A stretch of DNA of 64,000 nucleotides from assembly GCF_002312805.1 (NCBI RefSeq), contig NZ_NMUA01000004.1:141985-205984 (forward strand), read 5' to 3'. This document shows, one piece after another, positions 1-9,410 of the stretch. Position 1 is the stretch's first letter. Each line of letters starts with the position of its first letter. This DNA comes from Sphingobium sp. D43FB. Lineage in GTDB: Bacteria > Pseudomonadota > Alphaproteobacteria > Sphingomonadales > Sphingomonadaceae. The notes below the pieces were generated by a model. That model saw only the letters and a list, made by a program, of their open reading frames with translations, had not been told where the DNA came from and searched no databases. The position numbers and the translations under genes were made by a program.

Positions 1-233
1 CTGAAATTGATGGGCGTGAGGTCGAGGTCATGGGCGAAGAGAAAATCACCAATATCTTCATAGAGCTGACGGCGGCGGTTGATCTCGCGGCTGGACGATG
101 ATCCGGCGCGGGGCCGGGCTTCGACTTCCGCGCTTTCCTCCTCCGCCTTGCCCGACAGACCCTTGGCCCAGCGCGTCAGCCGATCGGTAAGCCCATGTTG
201 CGAGCCTGCGGAAGAAGAGGATGCCCCGGTCAT
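1..233 (-). CDS. N-terminal part of an unidentified protein, possibly GGDEF type (runs off left edge)
   Basis: Reading right to left from the ATG at 231-233, an open frame continues without a stop to the window edge, giving about 77 residues. It opens with a Ser-rich low-complexity stretch, followed by a charged segment with the pattern REINRRRQLYEDIGDFL and then DLDLTPINF. That segment resembles the short N-terminal region found before GGDEF domains in sphingomonad diguanylate cyclases, but the catalytic domain would lie outside the window, so the function is only a suggestion. It points the same way as the LysR gene to its right. The 233-320 gap is short and shows no terminator. Confidence 0.45.
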   Translation of the reverse strand, partial: MTGASSSSAGSQHGLTDRLTRWAKGLSGKAEEESAEVEARPRAGSSSSREINRRRQLYEDIGDFLFAHDLDLTPINF

Positions 234-319
234 GACCCTCATAACGGCAGAGGTGGAACAGGGTTAAGAGCATAGCGGGAAAGAATCGATCCGTCTCCCC
301 TTCCCGGTCGCGCGCGCGG

Positions 320-1204
320 TCAGATGTCGGCGGCGACCAGCCAGTCGCGGAAGATGCGGACCGCACGCGTCTGGAGCGCGCGGGGGCGGCAGACGAAGAA
401 ATAGCGATAGGGGCTGTCGACATGCGTGTCGGGGAAGAGCCGCACCAGCCGGGTATCACCCGACTGGTTGAAATGGCTGGCATGCATGACGGCCACGCCC
501 AGCCCCTGCGCCGCGGCCTCCAGCATCAACTGGCCCGAATCATAATTGTCGATCGCCAGCGGTTGCAGGTCGGGCAGGCCGACCGCTTCCTTCCAGGCGT
601 CGAAGGATTGGGCCATGTCGCGGTGGATGAGGACGGTATGGTTCGCCAGCTCCTGCGGCGCGGTCAGCGCATGGGGCGCTTCGAGCAGTTCGCGCCGCCC
701 GATCAGATAGACTTCGTCATGGTCCAGCTCATGCGCATAGAGCGCCGGATCGATATCCTTGGCCAGCAGCACGATCGCCGCGTCCAGCCCTTCGCCCAGC
801 CGCGCCACCGCATGGGGCGTCGTTTCGATGTCGATATGCAGCTGGGGGTGGAGCGCGCGCAGGGCACCCAGATGCGGGAAGAGACGCTGGGTCGCGAACA
901 GCGGCAGCACCGCCAGCCGCAGCCGCAATTGATTGCCGCCGCTCTGGATATTTTCCAGCGCTTGCGCCAGCGAATCGAGGGCGGGCGCGATGTCGTCGAG
1001 CAGCCTTTGCCCCTCGGCATTGATTTCCAGCGCCTGATGCTTGCGGTCGAACAGGGGGCGGCCGATGAAGCGTTCCAGCGCCTGAACCCGGCGGCTGAGC
1101 GCAGGAGTCGAGAGCGCAAGCTCTTCCGCCGCCGCCTTGACCGAGCCGAGGCGTGCGACCTGCACAAAGGCCTCCAGGGCCGTAAGGGGCGGTAATCTCC
1201 GCAT
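320..1204 (-). CDS. LysR-family transcriptional regulator (GcvA-like)
   Basis: A 294-residue protein of normal LysR length. Residues 1-60 form the winged helix-turn-helix: LPPLTALEAFVQVARLGSV, then STPALSRRVQALE for the recognition helix. The rest is the periplasmic-binding-like effector domain. The opening RRLPPLTALEAF is typical of the GcvA branch of LysR regulators, which act as DNA-binding activators or repressors responding to small ligands. The ATG at 1202-1204 is the only sensible start. LysR genes often regulate a divergent neighbour; the next gene to the right begins more than 300 bp away, after a probable small RNA, so no target can be assigned from position. Confidence 0.9.
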   Translation of the reverse strand: MRRLPPLTALEAFVQVARLGSVKAAAEELALSTPALSRRVQALERFIGRPLFDRKHQALEINAEGQRLLDDIAPALDSLAQALENIQSGGNQLRLRLAVLPLFATQRLFPHLGALRALHPQLHIDIETTPHAVARLGEGLDAAIVLLAKDIDPALYAHELDHDEVYLIGRRELLEAPHALTAPQELANHTVLIHRDMAQSFDAWKEAVGLPDLQPLAIDNYDSGQLMLEAAAQGLGVAVMHASHFNQSGDTRLVRLFPDTHVDSPYRYFFVCRPRALQTRAVRIFRDWLVAADI

Positions 1205-1359
1205 GATCTTTCACTATTCCATCGCCGGTGCGCTGCGCCGCGTCATCGCCTGTTATCGAGTGGGCAGCTTCCGGTCTCAAGCATCCTCGCCCTACAGAGC
1301 AGGAAAATCAGGCGAATGGCAAGATGCATTTTTTGCAACCGGAACTTTTGCGTTCGCAC

Positions 1360-1388
1360 TTGCAATATCGCGTTTAGCGCTACATATA
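1360..1388 (+). promoter_or_regulatory. probable sigma-70-type promoter of a small RNA
   Basis: TTGCAA at 1360-1365 and CATATA at 1383-1388 are separated by exactly 17 bp. They sit in an AT-richer patch of an otherwise GC-rich intergenic stretch. Transcription would begin near 1395 and meet a strong terminator about 60 nt later, before any plausible start codon, which favours a small non-coding transcript. Confidence 0.45.
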
Positions 1389-1394
1389 GAGCAG

Positions 1395-1455
1395 GCCTTT
1401 CAGGCATCCTCTCCTAAAACTTTACGGGCTGACCCTTGTGGTCGGCCCTTTTTTT
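1395..1455 (+). ncRNA. putative small RNA of about 60 nt
   Basis: The interval lies between a promoter-like pair of hexamers (1360-1388) and a canonical intrinsic terminator (1426-1455), and has no open frame of its own. The part before the terminator carries an unpaired pyrimidine run, TCCTCTCCT at about 1408-1416, complementary to Shine-Dalgarno sequences. This is typical of alphaproteobacterial trans-acting RNAs of the MmgR/suhB (alpha-r8) kind, which are of similar length and architecture. The family assignment is inference from layout. An alternative is an attenuated leader of the AAA ATPase gene at 1541, but termination 85 bp before that start argues for an independent RNA. Confidence 0.45.
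1426..1455 (+). terminator. rho-independent terminator
   Basis: GGGCTGAC (1426-1433) pairs along all 8 bp, with one G-U, to GTCGGCCC (1441-1448). The loop is CCTTGTG, and seven T residues follow at 1449-1455. It is one of the clearest intrinsic terminators in the window. Confidence 0.8.
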
Positions 1456-1540
1456 ATGCCCAGCGCGCGGCACATGGCCCCCTTTTCGCGGCGGCCGACG
1501 TTTCCTATCTCGTTACGGAACAAGAAGGACGGGGTGCCCG

Positions 1541-3832
1541 ATGGCCGATGAGGAAATGACTGGACGCCGCATCCAGGTCGCCAATGCGCGGCCCGAAGAT
1601 GCAGGACGCGGGCTTGCGCGGCTGCCCTTGACGGTGATGGCCGAATTGCAGCTGAGCGAAGGCGATGTGATCGAGATCGTCGGCAAGCGATCGACGCCTG
1701 CGCGCGTGGTGCGTCCGTACAAGGAAGATGAAGGGTTGGACGTGCTGCGCCTCGATGGCTTGCAGCGCGCCAATGCCGGGGCCGGGTCGGGCGATTTCGT
1801 CCATATCGAGAAGGTCGAGCCGCGCCCGGCGCAGCGGGTCGTGTTCGCGCCTGCACAAAATAATTTACGGCTTCAGGGCCATCCCGAAGCGCTCAAGCGG
1901 GTCTTCTTCCAGCGGCCGTTGACCGCGGGTGATGTCGTCGCGACCGCGGGCCAACAGCAGGTGCCGACCGGTGACATGCCGCCGCAATTGCGCCAGATGC
2001 TGGCCGCGCCCGCCTATGCCTTGCAGGAAATCCGGCTGGTCGTGGTCTCGACCGTGCCCAAAGGTGTGGTGCAGATCGACGCCGAAACCGAAGTCGAGCT
2101 GCGCCCCGAATATGAGGAGCCCAAGGAAGCGCGGCGTGCCGATGTCACCTATGACGATGTCGGCGGCATGGCCGATACGATCGACCAGTTGCGCGAAATG
2201 GTCGAGCTGCCGCTGCGCTACCCCGAACTGTTCCAGCGGCTGGGCGTCGATCCGCCGCGCGGCGTGCTGCTCCATGGCCCGCCGGGCACTGGCAAGACGC
2301 GGCTGGCCCGCGCCGTCGCCAACGAATCGGAAGCCGAATTCTTCCTGATCAACGGGCCGGAGATCATGGGGTCGGCCTATGGCGAATCCGAAAAACAGTT
2401 GCGCGAGATATTCGAGGCAGCGGCCAAGGCTGCGCCCTCGATCCTGTTCATCGACGAGATCGATTCGATCGCGCCCAAGCGCGGGCAGGTGACCGGCGAG
2501 ACCGAAAAGCGGCTGGTCGCGCAATTGCTGACGCTGATGGACGGGCTGGAGCCGCGCACCAATCTGGTGGTGATCGCTGCGACCAACCGCCCGGAGGCGA
2601 TTGACGAGGCGCTGCGGCGACCGGGGCGCTTCGACCGCGAGATCGTGGTCGGGGTGCCCGACGAGCGCGGTCGGCGCGAGATATTGGGCATCCACACGCG
2701 CGGCATGCCGCTGGGCGACAAGGTGGACCTCTCCGAACTGGCGCGCACGACCTATGGCTTTGTCGGCGCGGATCTGGCGGCGCTTTGCCGCGAGGCGGCG
2801 ATCGAGACGGTGCGCCGCTTCATGCCGCGCCTCAACCTGGAGGACGGAACGATCCCGGCCGACGTGCTGGAAGAATTGTGCGTCACGCGCGAGGATTTCA
2901 TGTCTGCGATCAAGCGGGTGCAGCCATCCGCCATGCGCGAGGTGATGGTGCAGGCGCCCAATATCGGCTGGTCCGACATTGGCGGGCTGGACGATGCGCA
3001 GATGCGGTTGAAGGAAGGGGTCGAACTGCCGCTCAAAAACCCCGACGCCTTCCGCCGGATCGGCATCCGCCCGGCCAAGGGCTTCCTGCTCTATGGCCCG
3101 CCCGGCACCGGCAAGACGCTATTGGCGAAGGCCGTCGCACGTGAGGCGCAGGCGAACTTCATCGCTACCAAATCGAGCGACCTCTTGTCCAAATGGTATG
3201 GCGAAAGCGAGCAGCAGATCGCCCGGCTGTTCGCCCGCGCGCGGCAAGTGGCCCCGACGGTCATCTTCATCGACGAACTGGACAGCCTGGTCCCCGCGCG
3301 TGTCGGCGGGCTTGGCGAACCGGCGGTGACGGAGCGGGTGGTCAACACCATCCTGGCCGAGATGGACGGGCTGGAGGAACTGCAATCGGTCGTCGTGATC
3401 GGCGCAACCAACCGGCCGACCCTGGTCGATCCCGCGCTGTTGCGGCCCGGCCGGTTCGACGAGCTTATCTATGTCCCCGTGCCGGACGAGGCGGGGCGCG
3501 CGCGCATCCTGTCGATCCATACCGGCAAGATGCCGCTGGCCGAGGATGTCGATCTCGCCTCGCTGGCGGCGCGGACGCAGCGCTTTACCGGCGCGGATCT
3601 GGAAGATCTGTCGCGTCGCGCGGGCCTGTTCGCGCTGCGCCAGTCGATGACGGTCGAGAAGGTGACGATGGCCCATTTCGAGGCCGCGCTGCTGGAAACC
3701 CGCGCATCGGTGACGCCCGACATGGAGCGGGAATATGAGCAGATCCAGGCGACGTTGAAGCAAAGCGCGATGCAGATCGACCCGATCGGCTTCGTGTCAC
3801 CGGGCATGGTGCGCGGGCGCGACCGGGCCTGA
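1541..3832 (+). CDS. CDC48/VAT-like AAA+ ATPase
   Basis: A 763-residue protein with the full CDC48 layout: an N-terminal double-psi beta-barrel substrate domain (about residues 1-190) followed by two AAA modules. D1 has Walker A GPPGTGKT starting near residue 246 and Walker [11 protein letters not shown]2 has Walker A near residue 519 and VIFIDELDS. Both modules have arginine-finger-type RRPGRFD or LRPGRFD motifs. CDC48 proteins are hexameric unfoldases; homologues are known in archaea, eukaryotes and scattered bacteria including sphingomonads, where the substrate is unknown. The ATG at 1541 is preceded by GAAGGACGGGG and gives the expected N-domain, whereas the longer upstream frame runs through the terminator. 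It appears to be a single-gene unit. Confidence 0.92.
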   Translation: MADEEMTGRRIQVANARPEDAGRGLARLPLTVMAELQLSEGDVIEIVGKRSTPARVVRPYKEDEGLDVLRLDGLQRANAGAGSGDFVHIEKVEPRPAQRVVFAPAQNNLRLQGHPEALKRVFFQRPLTAGDVVATAGQQQVPTGDMPPQLRQMLAAPAYALQEIRLVVVSTVPKGVVQIDAETEVELRPEYEEPKEARRADVTYDDVGGMADTIDQLREMVELPLRYPELFQRLGVDPPRGVLLHGPPGTGKTRLARAVANESEAEFFLINGPEIMGSAYGESEKQLREIFEAAAKAAPSILFIDEIDSIAPKRGQVTGETEKRLVAQLLTLMDGLEPRTNLVVIAATNRPEAIDEALRRPGRFDREIVVGVPDERGRREILGIHTRGMPLGDKVDLSELARTTYGFVGADLAALCREAAIETVRRFMPRLNLEDGTIPADVLEELCVTREDFMSAIKRVQPSAMREVMVQAPNIGWSDIGGLDDAQMRLKEGVELPLKNPDAFRRIGIRPAKGFLLYGPPGTGKTLLAKAVAREAQANFIATKSSDLLSKWYGESEQQIARLFARARQVAPTVIFIDELDSLVPARVGGLGEPAVTERVVNTILAEMDGLEELQSVVVIGATNRPTLVDPALLRPGRFDELIYVPVPDEAGRARILSIHTGKMPLAEDVDLASLAARTQRFTGADLEDLSRRAGLFALRQSMTVEKVTMAHFEAALLETRASVTPDMEREYEQIQATLKQSAMQIDPIGFVSPGMVRGRDRA

Positions 3833-3975
3833 TCGAGCCTCACCGCTAGGGTGACGCGCAGGCGGCGGGGAAACCAATCGCCGCCTGCGCGTTCCTGCCC
3901 GATGCGCGCAATGCGGCTTGCAAGGCTTGCCGATTTTTGCGACGCCCGACCGTAATGACAAACAGGCGGATATTG

Positions 3976-4611
3976 ATGGCCTCCATTCCCTTGAAAAAGA
4001 ACGACAATCGCGCTCGCAAGGGCGCGTTCCTGAGCCAATGGAGGCTGTTTTTCCGGCAATTCGTTAAGCATCCCGGCATGATCGGGTCGATTATTCCCTC
4101 GTCCGCGACGCTGGTGAAGCGCATGCTCGACCCCGTCGATTGGCAGCGCACGCGCCTGTTCGTGGAATATGGGCCAGGTGTCGGCACCTTCACCCAGGCG
4201 ATTCTCGACCGGATGCACCCCGATGCCACGCTGCTGGCGATCGACCTCAATGTCGATTTCGTTGCCTATCTGGAGGCGCAGATCGATGATCCCCGGCTGC
4301 GGGTCGTGCATGGATCGGCCGCCGACGTGCGCCGCTTCATTCGGGAAGCGGGCCATGTTCAGGCCGACTATATCCTGTCCGGCATCCCTTTCTCCACCCT
4401 GCCCGACGGTGTGGGCGAGGGCATTGCGGCGGAGACGCTTGGCGCGCTGCGGCCCGGCGGGGCCTTCCTCGTCTATCAATATTCGCGCTTGGTGCGCCGC
4501 CTGATCGATCCCCTGTTCGGGCAGGTGCAGGATGCGCTGGAATGGCGCAATATTCCGCCCTGCCGCCTGTTTCGCGCGGTCAAGGATGAGGGGCTGGCCA
4601 AGGCGGCCTGA
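3976..4611 (+). CDS. class I SAM-dependent methyltransferase, phospholipid N-methyltransferase-like
   Basis: A 211-residue protein with the Rossmann methyltransferase signature [12 protein letters not shown] near residue 60 (motif I), [13 protein letters not shown] (motif II, acidic residue for SAM ribose) and the later [12 protein letters not shown]. This arrangement resembles PmtA-type phosphatidylethanolamine N-methyltransferases and the related rRNA adenine dimethylase fold. The segment [15 protein letters not shown] before motif I is typical of the PmtA-like group. PmtA enzymes make phosphatidylcholine from PE with SAM at the inner membrane; sphingomonads often carry such genes. The substrate here is inference. 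The ATG at 3976 is chosen because AGGCGG lies 6-12 bp upstream; the frame also reads upstream from TTG at 3937. Confidence 0.75.
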   Translation: MASIPLKKNDNRARKGAFLSQWRLFFRQFVKHPGMIGSIIPSSATLVKRMLDPVDWQRTRLFVEYGPGVGTFTQAILDRMHPDATLLAIDLNVDFVAYLEAQIDDPRLRVVHGSAADVRRFIREAGHVQADYILSGIPFSTLPDGVGEGIAAETLGALRPGGAFLVYQYSRLVRRLIDPLFGQVQDALEWRNIPPCRLFRAVKDEGLAKAA

Positions 4612-4681
4612 CGCCGGTCCTATCGCCTTCGCAACGGTCGGCTTTCATGCTAAGCCGCCGCGCATCCGAATGGCGAGAGTG

Positions 4682-5950
4682 ATGATGAACGACCTGACCC
4701 AGACCCCCGAAATGCTGATCGCGACGATGGGCGCGCGCGCGCGCCGCGCCGCCGCCGTGATCGCGCAGGCGAGCGACGCGCAAAAGGCCGATGCGCTGCG
4801 CCGCGCGGCTCAGGCATTGCGGGACCAGGCACCGGCGATCATCGCCGCCAATGCGCGCGACATGGACAATGCGGTGGCGAACGGCCTGTCGCCCGCTTTG
4901 CTCGACCGGCTGCGGCTGGACGCGGGCCGGGTAGAGGCGACGGCGGCGGGCGTCGAACAGGTCGCAGGGCTGCCCAATCCGCTGGGCAGCGTGATCGACC
5001 AGAGCGTGCGCCCCAATGGGCTGGACCTGCGCCGGGTGCGGGTGCCGCTGGGCGTGATCGGCATCATCTATGAAAGCCGCCCCAATGTGACCGCCGACGC
5101 GGCGGCGCTCTGCCTGCGCGCGGGCAATGCGGTGATCCTGCGCGGCGGCAGCGAGGCGAAGGAGAGCAACCGCGCGATCCACGCCGCGATCGTCGAGGGG
5201 ATCGTCGCGGCTGGCCTGCCCGCCGATGTCGTGCAACTGGTGCCCACCACCGATCGCGCGGCGGTCGGCGCGCTGCTCAAGGCGGCCGAATTTGTCGACC
5301 TGATCGTGCCGCGCGGCGGCAAGAGCCTGGTCGCGCGCGTGCAGGACGAAGCGCGCGTGCCGGTCCTGGCGCATCTCGACGGCATCAACCACAGCTATGT
5401 CGATGGCGCGGCGGACCCGACGATGGCGCAGCAATTGGTGGTCAATGCCAAGATGCGCCGCACGGGCATTTGCGGCGCGACCGAAACGGTGCTGATCGAC
5501 CGCGCCTATGCTTATGCGCCCGCGCTGGTCAGGGCGCTGCTCGACGCGCAATGCGAAGTGCGCGGCGACGAAGCGGTGCAGGCGATGGACGCGCGGGTGA
5601 AGCCCGCCGACGAGGCCGATTGGGACACCGAATATCTCGACGCGATCGTGTCGATCCGGCTGGTCGATGGCGTGGAGGAAGCGATCGCCCATATCGCCGC
5701 CCATGCCAGCCACCATACCGACGCGATCATCACCGACGATGCCGCCACCGCCGAGCGCTTCCTCAACGCGGTGGATAGCGCCATCGTGATGTGGAACGCC
5801 TCGACCCAGTTCGCCGATGGCGGCGAATTCGGGCTGGGCGCGGAAATCGGTATTTCCACGGGGCGGTTGCACGCGCGCGGTCCAGTCGCGTTGGAGGGGC
5901 TGACGACCTATAAGTGGATCGTGCGGGGGACGGGCCAGGTTCGGCTCTGA
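4682..5950 (+). CDS. proA: glutamate-5-semialdehyde dehydrogenase (gamma-glutamyl phosphate reductase)
   Basis: 422 residues, the normal ProA length. ProA performs the NADPH-dependent reduction of gamma-glutamyl phosphate to glutamate semialdehyde in proline synthesis. Recognisable blocks include [38 protein letters not shown], the catalytic-cysteine region [11 protein letters not shown], and the C-terminal [12 protein letters not shown] and [14 protein letters not shown]. Adjacent ATG codons occur at 4682 and 4685; either fits. No proB is visible beside it, so the proline pathway genes are not clustered here. The preceding methyltransferase ends about 70 bp upstream on the same strand, so co-transcription is possible. 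Confidence 0.95.
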   Translation: MMNDLTQTPEMLIATMGARARRAAAVIAQASDAQKADALRRAAQALRDQAPAIIAANARDMDNAVANGLSPALLDRLRLDAGRVEATAAGVEQVAGLPNPLGSVIDQSVRPNGLDLRRVRVPLGVIGIIYESRPNVTADAAALCLRAGNAVILRGGSEAKESNRAIHAAIVEGIVAAGLPADVVQLVPTTDRAAVGALLKAAEFVDLIVPRGGKSLVARVQDEARVPVLAHLDGINHSYVDGAADPTMAQQLVVNAKMRRTGICGATETVLIDRAYAYAPALVRALLDAQCEVRGDEAVQAMDARVKPADEADWDTEYLDAIVSIRLVDGVEEAIAHIAAHASHHTDAIITDDAATAERFLNAVDSAIVMWNASTQFADGGEFGLGAEIGISTGRLHARGPVALEGLTTYKWIVRGTGQVRL

Positions 5951-5984
5951 CCGCATAAAGGGCGACGCAAGGGCGACCTTCACA

Positions 5985-6140
5985 CCTCTCCCGCCTTCGC
6001 GGGAGAGACTATGAAGACTTGGCAGCTTGCTGCCTAGTCGCATTCGGTGAGGGTCTTTCTTGCAGCGTTAGACAGACCCTCACCCTCCCACGCCTTCGGC
6101 GCGGGCCCCTCCCTCTCCCGCGAAGGCGGGAGAGGGCCAA
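5985..6140. repeat. compound palindromic repeat (REP/BIME-like), copy A
   Basis: The unit begins with a perfect hairpin, CTCTCCCGCC-TTCG-GGGAGAG type, at 5986-6007 and ends with a matching hairpin at about 6112-6136. Between them lie CTTGGCAGCTTGCTGCC and an 11-bp inverted pair, GGTGAGGGTCT (6046-6056) against AGACCCTCACC (6074-6084). The left half (5985-6063) recurs nearly unchanged at 28142-28220. It overlaps the 3' end of queG, so the repeat is translated as that protein's tail. The structure fits a repetitive extragenic palindrome that could also act as a transcription barrier between the convergent proA and queG genes. Confidence 0.8.
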
Positions 6141-7194
6141 GGGGGGCGGCGCTCGACAGTTTTTCGATCGCCCACGCTGCCGCTTCCGCCACCACGGGAT
6201 CATCATCCGCGACCAGCGCTTCCAGCCGCCCCCGCAGTCGCGCGTCGCCGCTATTGCCCGCCGCAATCGCGGCGTTGCGGACCAGGCGGTTGCGGCCGAT
6301 GCGTTTGATGGGGGAGCCGGAGAAGAGTTCGCGGAAGTCGGCATCGTTAAGCGCCAGCAGGTCGGCGAGTTCCGGGGCGGCGAGTTCGGCGCGGCTGAGG
6401 AAGGCGCGGTTGGCGGCGGCGGCGTCGGCAAATTTGTTCCAGGGGCAGACCGCCAGGCAATCGTCGCAGCCATAAATGCGGTTGCCCATCCCGGCGCGCA
6501 ATTCGTGCGGGATCGGCCCTTTATGTTCGATCGTCAGATAGGAGATGCAGCGGCGCGCATCGACGACATAGGGCGCGGGGAAGGCGTCGGTCGGGCAGGC
6601 GGTCAGGCAGGCGGTGCAACTGCCGCAATGGTCGCGTTCCGCGCCGTCGGGAGCCAGCGTCAGCTCAGTGTATATGGCGCCCAGGAACAGCCAGCTGCCA
6701 TGGTCGCGGCTGACGAGATTGCTATGCTTGCCCTGCCAGCCAAGGCCTGCGCCCTGCGCCAGCGGCTTTTCCATCACCGGCGCTGTATCCACGAAGACCT
6801 TGAGCGCGCCGGGCTGTTGATCGACCAGCCAGCGGGCCAGCGCCTTGAGAGCCTTCTTCACGACGTCGTGATAATCCTTACCCTGCGCGTAGACCGAGAT
6901 GCGCGCGCGGTCGGGCACATCGGCGAGCGCCAGCGGGTCGCGCCCCGGCGCATAGCTCATGCCCAGCATGATGACGCTGCGAACGTCCGGCCACAGCCCC
7001 TGGGGCGAACCACGCTGGTCGGCGCGTTCCTCCATCCACAGCATGTCGCCATGATGGCCGGCGTCGAGCCATTGGCGCAGCCGCTCGGCGCTTTGCGGGC
7101 CGGTATCGGCGGGGGCGATGCGGCAGATGGCGAAGCCCAATTGCGCGGCCTGTCCTTTCAGGCGCTGCTCCAAGGTTTCGGTTTGCACGGCCAC
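6034..7194 (-). CDS. queG: epoxyqueuosine reductase
   Basis: QueG catalyses the last step of queuosine synthesis, reduction of epoxyqueuosine in tRNA, using a cobalamin and two [4Fe-4S] clusters. The 386-residue product has the N-terminal cobalamin-binding region ([24 protein letters not shown]) and the two ferredoxin-like Cys motifs [16 protein letters not shown] and, after an intervening Cys, [18 protein letters not shown]-like C-terminal segment follows. The start is a GTG at 7194, only 22 bp from the divergent ABC ATPase start. The last roughly 35 residues (after about [11 protein letters not shown]) are encoded by a palindromic repeat and look like an acquired tail rather than part of the family fold. 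Confidence 0.93.
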   Translation of the reverse strand: MAVQTETLEQRLKGQAAQLGFAICRIAPADTGPQSAERLRQWLDAGHHGDMLWMEERADQRGSPQGLWPDVRSVIMLGMSYAPGRDPLALADVPDRARISVYAQGKDYHDVVKKALKALARWLVDQQPGALKVFVDTAPVMEKPLAQGAGLGWQGKHSNLVSRDHGSWLFLGAIYTELTLAPDGAERDHCGSCTACLTACPTDAFPAPYVVDARRCISYLTIEHKGPIPHELRAGMGNRIYGCDDCLAVCPWNKFADAAAANRAFLSRAELAAPELADLLALNDADFRELFSGSPIKRIGRNRLVRNAAIAAGNSGDARLRGRLEALVADDDPVVAEAAAWAIEKLSSAAPLGPLPPSREREGPAPKAWEGEGLSNAARKTLTECD

Positions 7195-7216
7195 GGGTCC
7201 AGACTATCACAAGGGC

Positions 7217-8188
7217 ATGAACGGCGACACTCCGGGCCTTGCTCCCGCTCCAGCCTATGCCCTGGAAGGCCATGGCCTTGTCAAGACTTTCGGCAGCTTC
7301 CGCGCGGTCGATGGGGTCGACATCGCCGTGCCTGCGGGCACCATCTATGGCGTGCTTGGTCCCAATGGCGCGGGCAAGACGACGCTGTTGCGCACCTTGC
7401 TCGGCATTATCGATCCTGATGAGGGGCATCGCCGCCTGCTGGGCGCGGAGCAGCCGCTGCGCATGGCGCGGCAGGTCGGCTATCTGCCGGAGGAACGCGG
7501 GCTGTACCCCTCGATGAAAGCCTATGAGGCGATTGCCTTCATGGGCGCGCTGCGCGGGCTGCCGCTGCGGCAGGGGCGGGTGCGGGCGCGCGAAATGCTG
7601 GAGGGGCATGGCATGGGCGCGGCGATCAACAAGCCGATCCGGCAATTGTCCAAGGGGATGGCGCAGACGGTGCAATTGTTCGGCACGATCATCCACGAGC
7701 CGCGGCTGATCGTGCTGGACGAGCCCTTTTCGGGGCTGGACGCGATCAATCAGGAGAAGTTGGAGCGGCTGATCCGCGAACAGGCGCAGCGGGGCGTCAC
7801 CGTGCTGTTTTCCACCCATGTCATCGCCCATGCCGAACGATTGTGCGAGCGGGTGGCGATCGTGGCCGGCGGGCGCATCCGGTTCGAGGGCACGGTGGAC
7901 GATGCGCGCGCACAGTTGCGGTCGCAGGTGCGGTTGCGCACGCGGGCGAGCGAGGGCGCGTGGCGGGCGGCGTTGCCCGGCGATGCGACCCAGGAAGAAG
8001 GGGCGTGGCATTTCGCATTGCCCGATGGCGGGATCGAGCCGTTGCTCCGCGCCTTGCTGGATGGCGATGCGGGGATTGAGAGCCTGTCGATCGAGCGGCC
8101 GGGCCTGCATGATGCGTTCGTGGCGATTGCGGGCGCGGCGGCGGCGCAGCAGATGCGCGATGATGCCGAGCGGGAGGCCTTAGTATGA
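7217..8188 (+). CDS. ABC transporter ATP-binding protein (NatA-like)
   Basis: 323 residues. Walker A is GPNGAGKTT, the signature loop is the variant LSKGMAQ, and Walker B is LIVLDEPFSGLD, followed by the H-loop TH. The C-terminal extension after about residue 215 corresponds to the DUF4162 domain seen in NatA-type exporters. The protein should energise the membrane partner encoded 13 bp downstream. The ATG at 7217, preceded by CACAAGGGC, is preferred because frames further upstream run into queG. NatAB-type systems export ions or peptides, but the substrate cannot be told from sequence. Confidence 0.9.
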   Translation: MNGDTPGLAPAPAYALEGHGLVKTFGSFRAVDGVDIAVPAGTIYGVLGPNGAGKTTLLRTLLGIIDPDEGHRRLLGAEQPLRMARQVGYLPEERGLYPSMKAYEAIAFMGALRGLPLRQGRVRAREMLEGHGMGAAINKPIRQLSKGMAQTVQLFGTIIHEPRLIVLDEPFSGLDAINQEKLERLIREQAQRGVTVLFSTHVIAHAERLCERVAIVAGGRIRFEGTVDDARAQLRSQVRLRTRASEGAWRAALPGDATQEEGAWHFALPDGGIEPLLRALLDGDAGIESLSIERPGLHDAFVAIAGAAAAQQMRDDAEREALV

Positions 8189-8201
8189 AGAAGGTTGGGG
8201 C

Positions 8202-9392
8202 ATGAGGGAAATGTGGCGCGCTGCCTTGGTGATCGCGCGGCGGGATTTCACCGCGGTCGTGCTGTCCCGCACCTTCATCCTGTTCCTGTTGGGGCCGTTG
8301 CTGCCGATCCTGATCGGCATGGTCTTTGCCGGGTTCACCGACAAGATTTCCAGCACCGATTTGCGGCCTGTGGTCGGCATTGCCATGCCCGCGAACGAAG
8401 CGGTTCGGCTGGAGCGGGCGCATGGGCGGCTGACCGAGCGGATGGGGGATCAGGCGCTGGTGCGGATGCGGCGGGTGCCGGTGACGCCCGCGCCGCGCGT
8501 GCAACTGGCGCGGGCGGATTCGGCGGTGGTGGCGATCCTGTCGGGCACGGTCGCGCGGCCGGTGTTGACTGGCAAGGCGGAGGATCTGGACCGGCTGCAG
8601 GGCGACCTCAGCCTGATCGCCAGTGCGGCGCAGGCGGAAAATACGCTGCGCATGGTGCAGGTGCAGCGCGAGGAAGTCGCCACCAGCAACGGGGCGCAGG
8701 CGCAGGGGCGATTGCAGATCGGCCGGGTGGCGCAGATCGTGATGTTTTTCCTCACCATCCTGCTGGCGGGCATGATCCTGTCCAATCTGGTCGAGGAAAA
8801 GACCAACAAGATCATCGAGATATTGGCAGCGGCGGTGCCGATCGACGCGATTTTCTTAGGGAAACTGATGGCGATGCTGGCGATGAGCTTTGTCGGTATC
8901 GCCTTCTGGGGCGGGACGGCCTTTGCGATCTTCCTGGCGCTGGGCGGCAATGGCGCGGCGGTGCCGGTGCCAGCGGTCGGCTGGCCGGTGTTCCTGGCTC
9001 TAGCGGTCATCTATTTTGCGATGGCCTATACGTTGCTCGGCTCGCTATTCTTAGGCATCGGCGCGCAGGCGGCGACGGTGCGCGAGGTGCAGACGCTCAA
9101 CATGCCCGTCACCATGGGGCAGATGATGATCTTCTTCTTCGCCAGCTACGCGATCGACCATATGGGCAAGGCACCGGAGATTGCTGCGGCGATCTTCCCG
9201 TTCAGCTCCCCCTTCACCATGATCGCGCGGGCGGCGCAGGATGATGCGCTATGGCCGCATCTGCTGGCGATCGTCTGGCAGGCGCTCTTCGTGGGGTTGA
9301 TCATCCGCGTCGGCGTGCTGCTGTTCCGCCGCCATGTGATGCAGTCGGGCGGGCGCTGGTGGAAACAGTTGTTCAGGGCTTCGACAGGCTAG
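8202..9392 (+). CDS. ABC-2 type transporter permease (NatB-like)
   Basis: 396 residues with the ABC-2 exporter topology: one N-terminal membrane helix (TFILFLLGPLLPILIGMVF), a large extracytoplasmic domain of about 150 residues, then five hydrophobic segments from about residue 180 onward. The motif NLVEEKTNKIIEIL just after the second helix is diagnostic of NatB/YhaP-type permeases. It pairs with the ATPase 13 bp upstream as one operon. The ATG at 8202 follows an AAGGTTGGGG ribosome-binding sequence; a second in-frame ATG at 8211 is possible. Confidence 0.9.
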   Translation: MREMWRAALVIARRDFTAVVLSRTFILFLLGPLLPILIGMVFAGFTDKISSTDLRPVVGIAMPANEAVRLERAHGRLTERMGDQALVRMRRVPVTPAPRVQLARADSAVVAILSGTVARPVLTGKAEDLDRLQGDLSLIASAAQAENTLRMVQVQREEVATSNGAQAQGRLQIGRVAQIVMFFLTILLAGMILSNLVEEKTNKIIEILAAAVPIDAIFLGKLMAMLAMSFVGIAFWGGTAFAIFLALGGNGAAVPVPAVGWPVFLALAVIYFAMAYTLLGSLFLGIGAQAATVREVQTLNMPVTMGQMMIFFFASYAIDHMGKAPEIAAAIFPFSSPFTMIARAAQDDALWPHLLAIVWQALFVGLIIRVGVLLFRRHVMQSGGRWWKQLFRASTG

Positions 9393-9410
9393 GGCGGATA
9401 GGATCGTGCG

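Noticed and set aside
4580..6043. A long minus-strand reading frame of 487 codons
   Set aside because: It is the antisense shadow of proA, a well-supported gene; its product is rich in His, Arg and Asp and matches no family pattern.
9369..9392. GCTTCGACAGGCTAGGGCGG, resembling the dispersed repeat at 31692
   Set aside because: Only a partial, degenerate match at the end of the ABC permease gene; too short to call.
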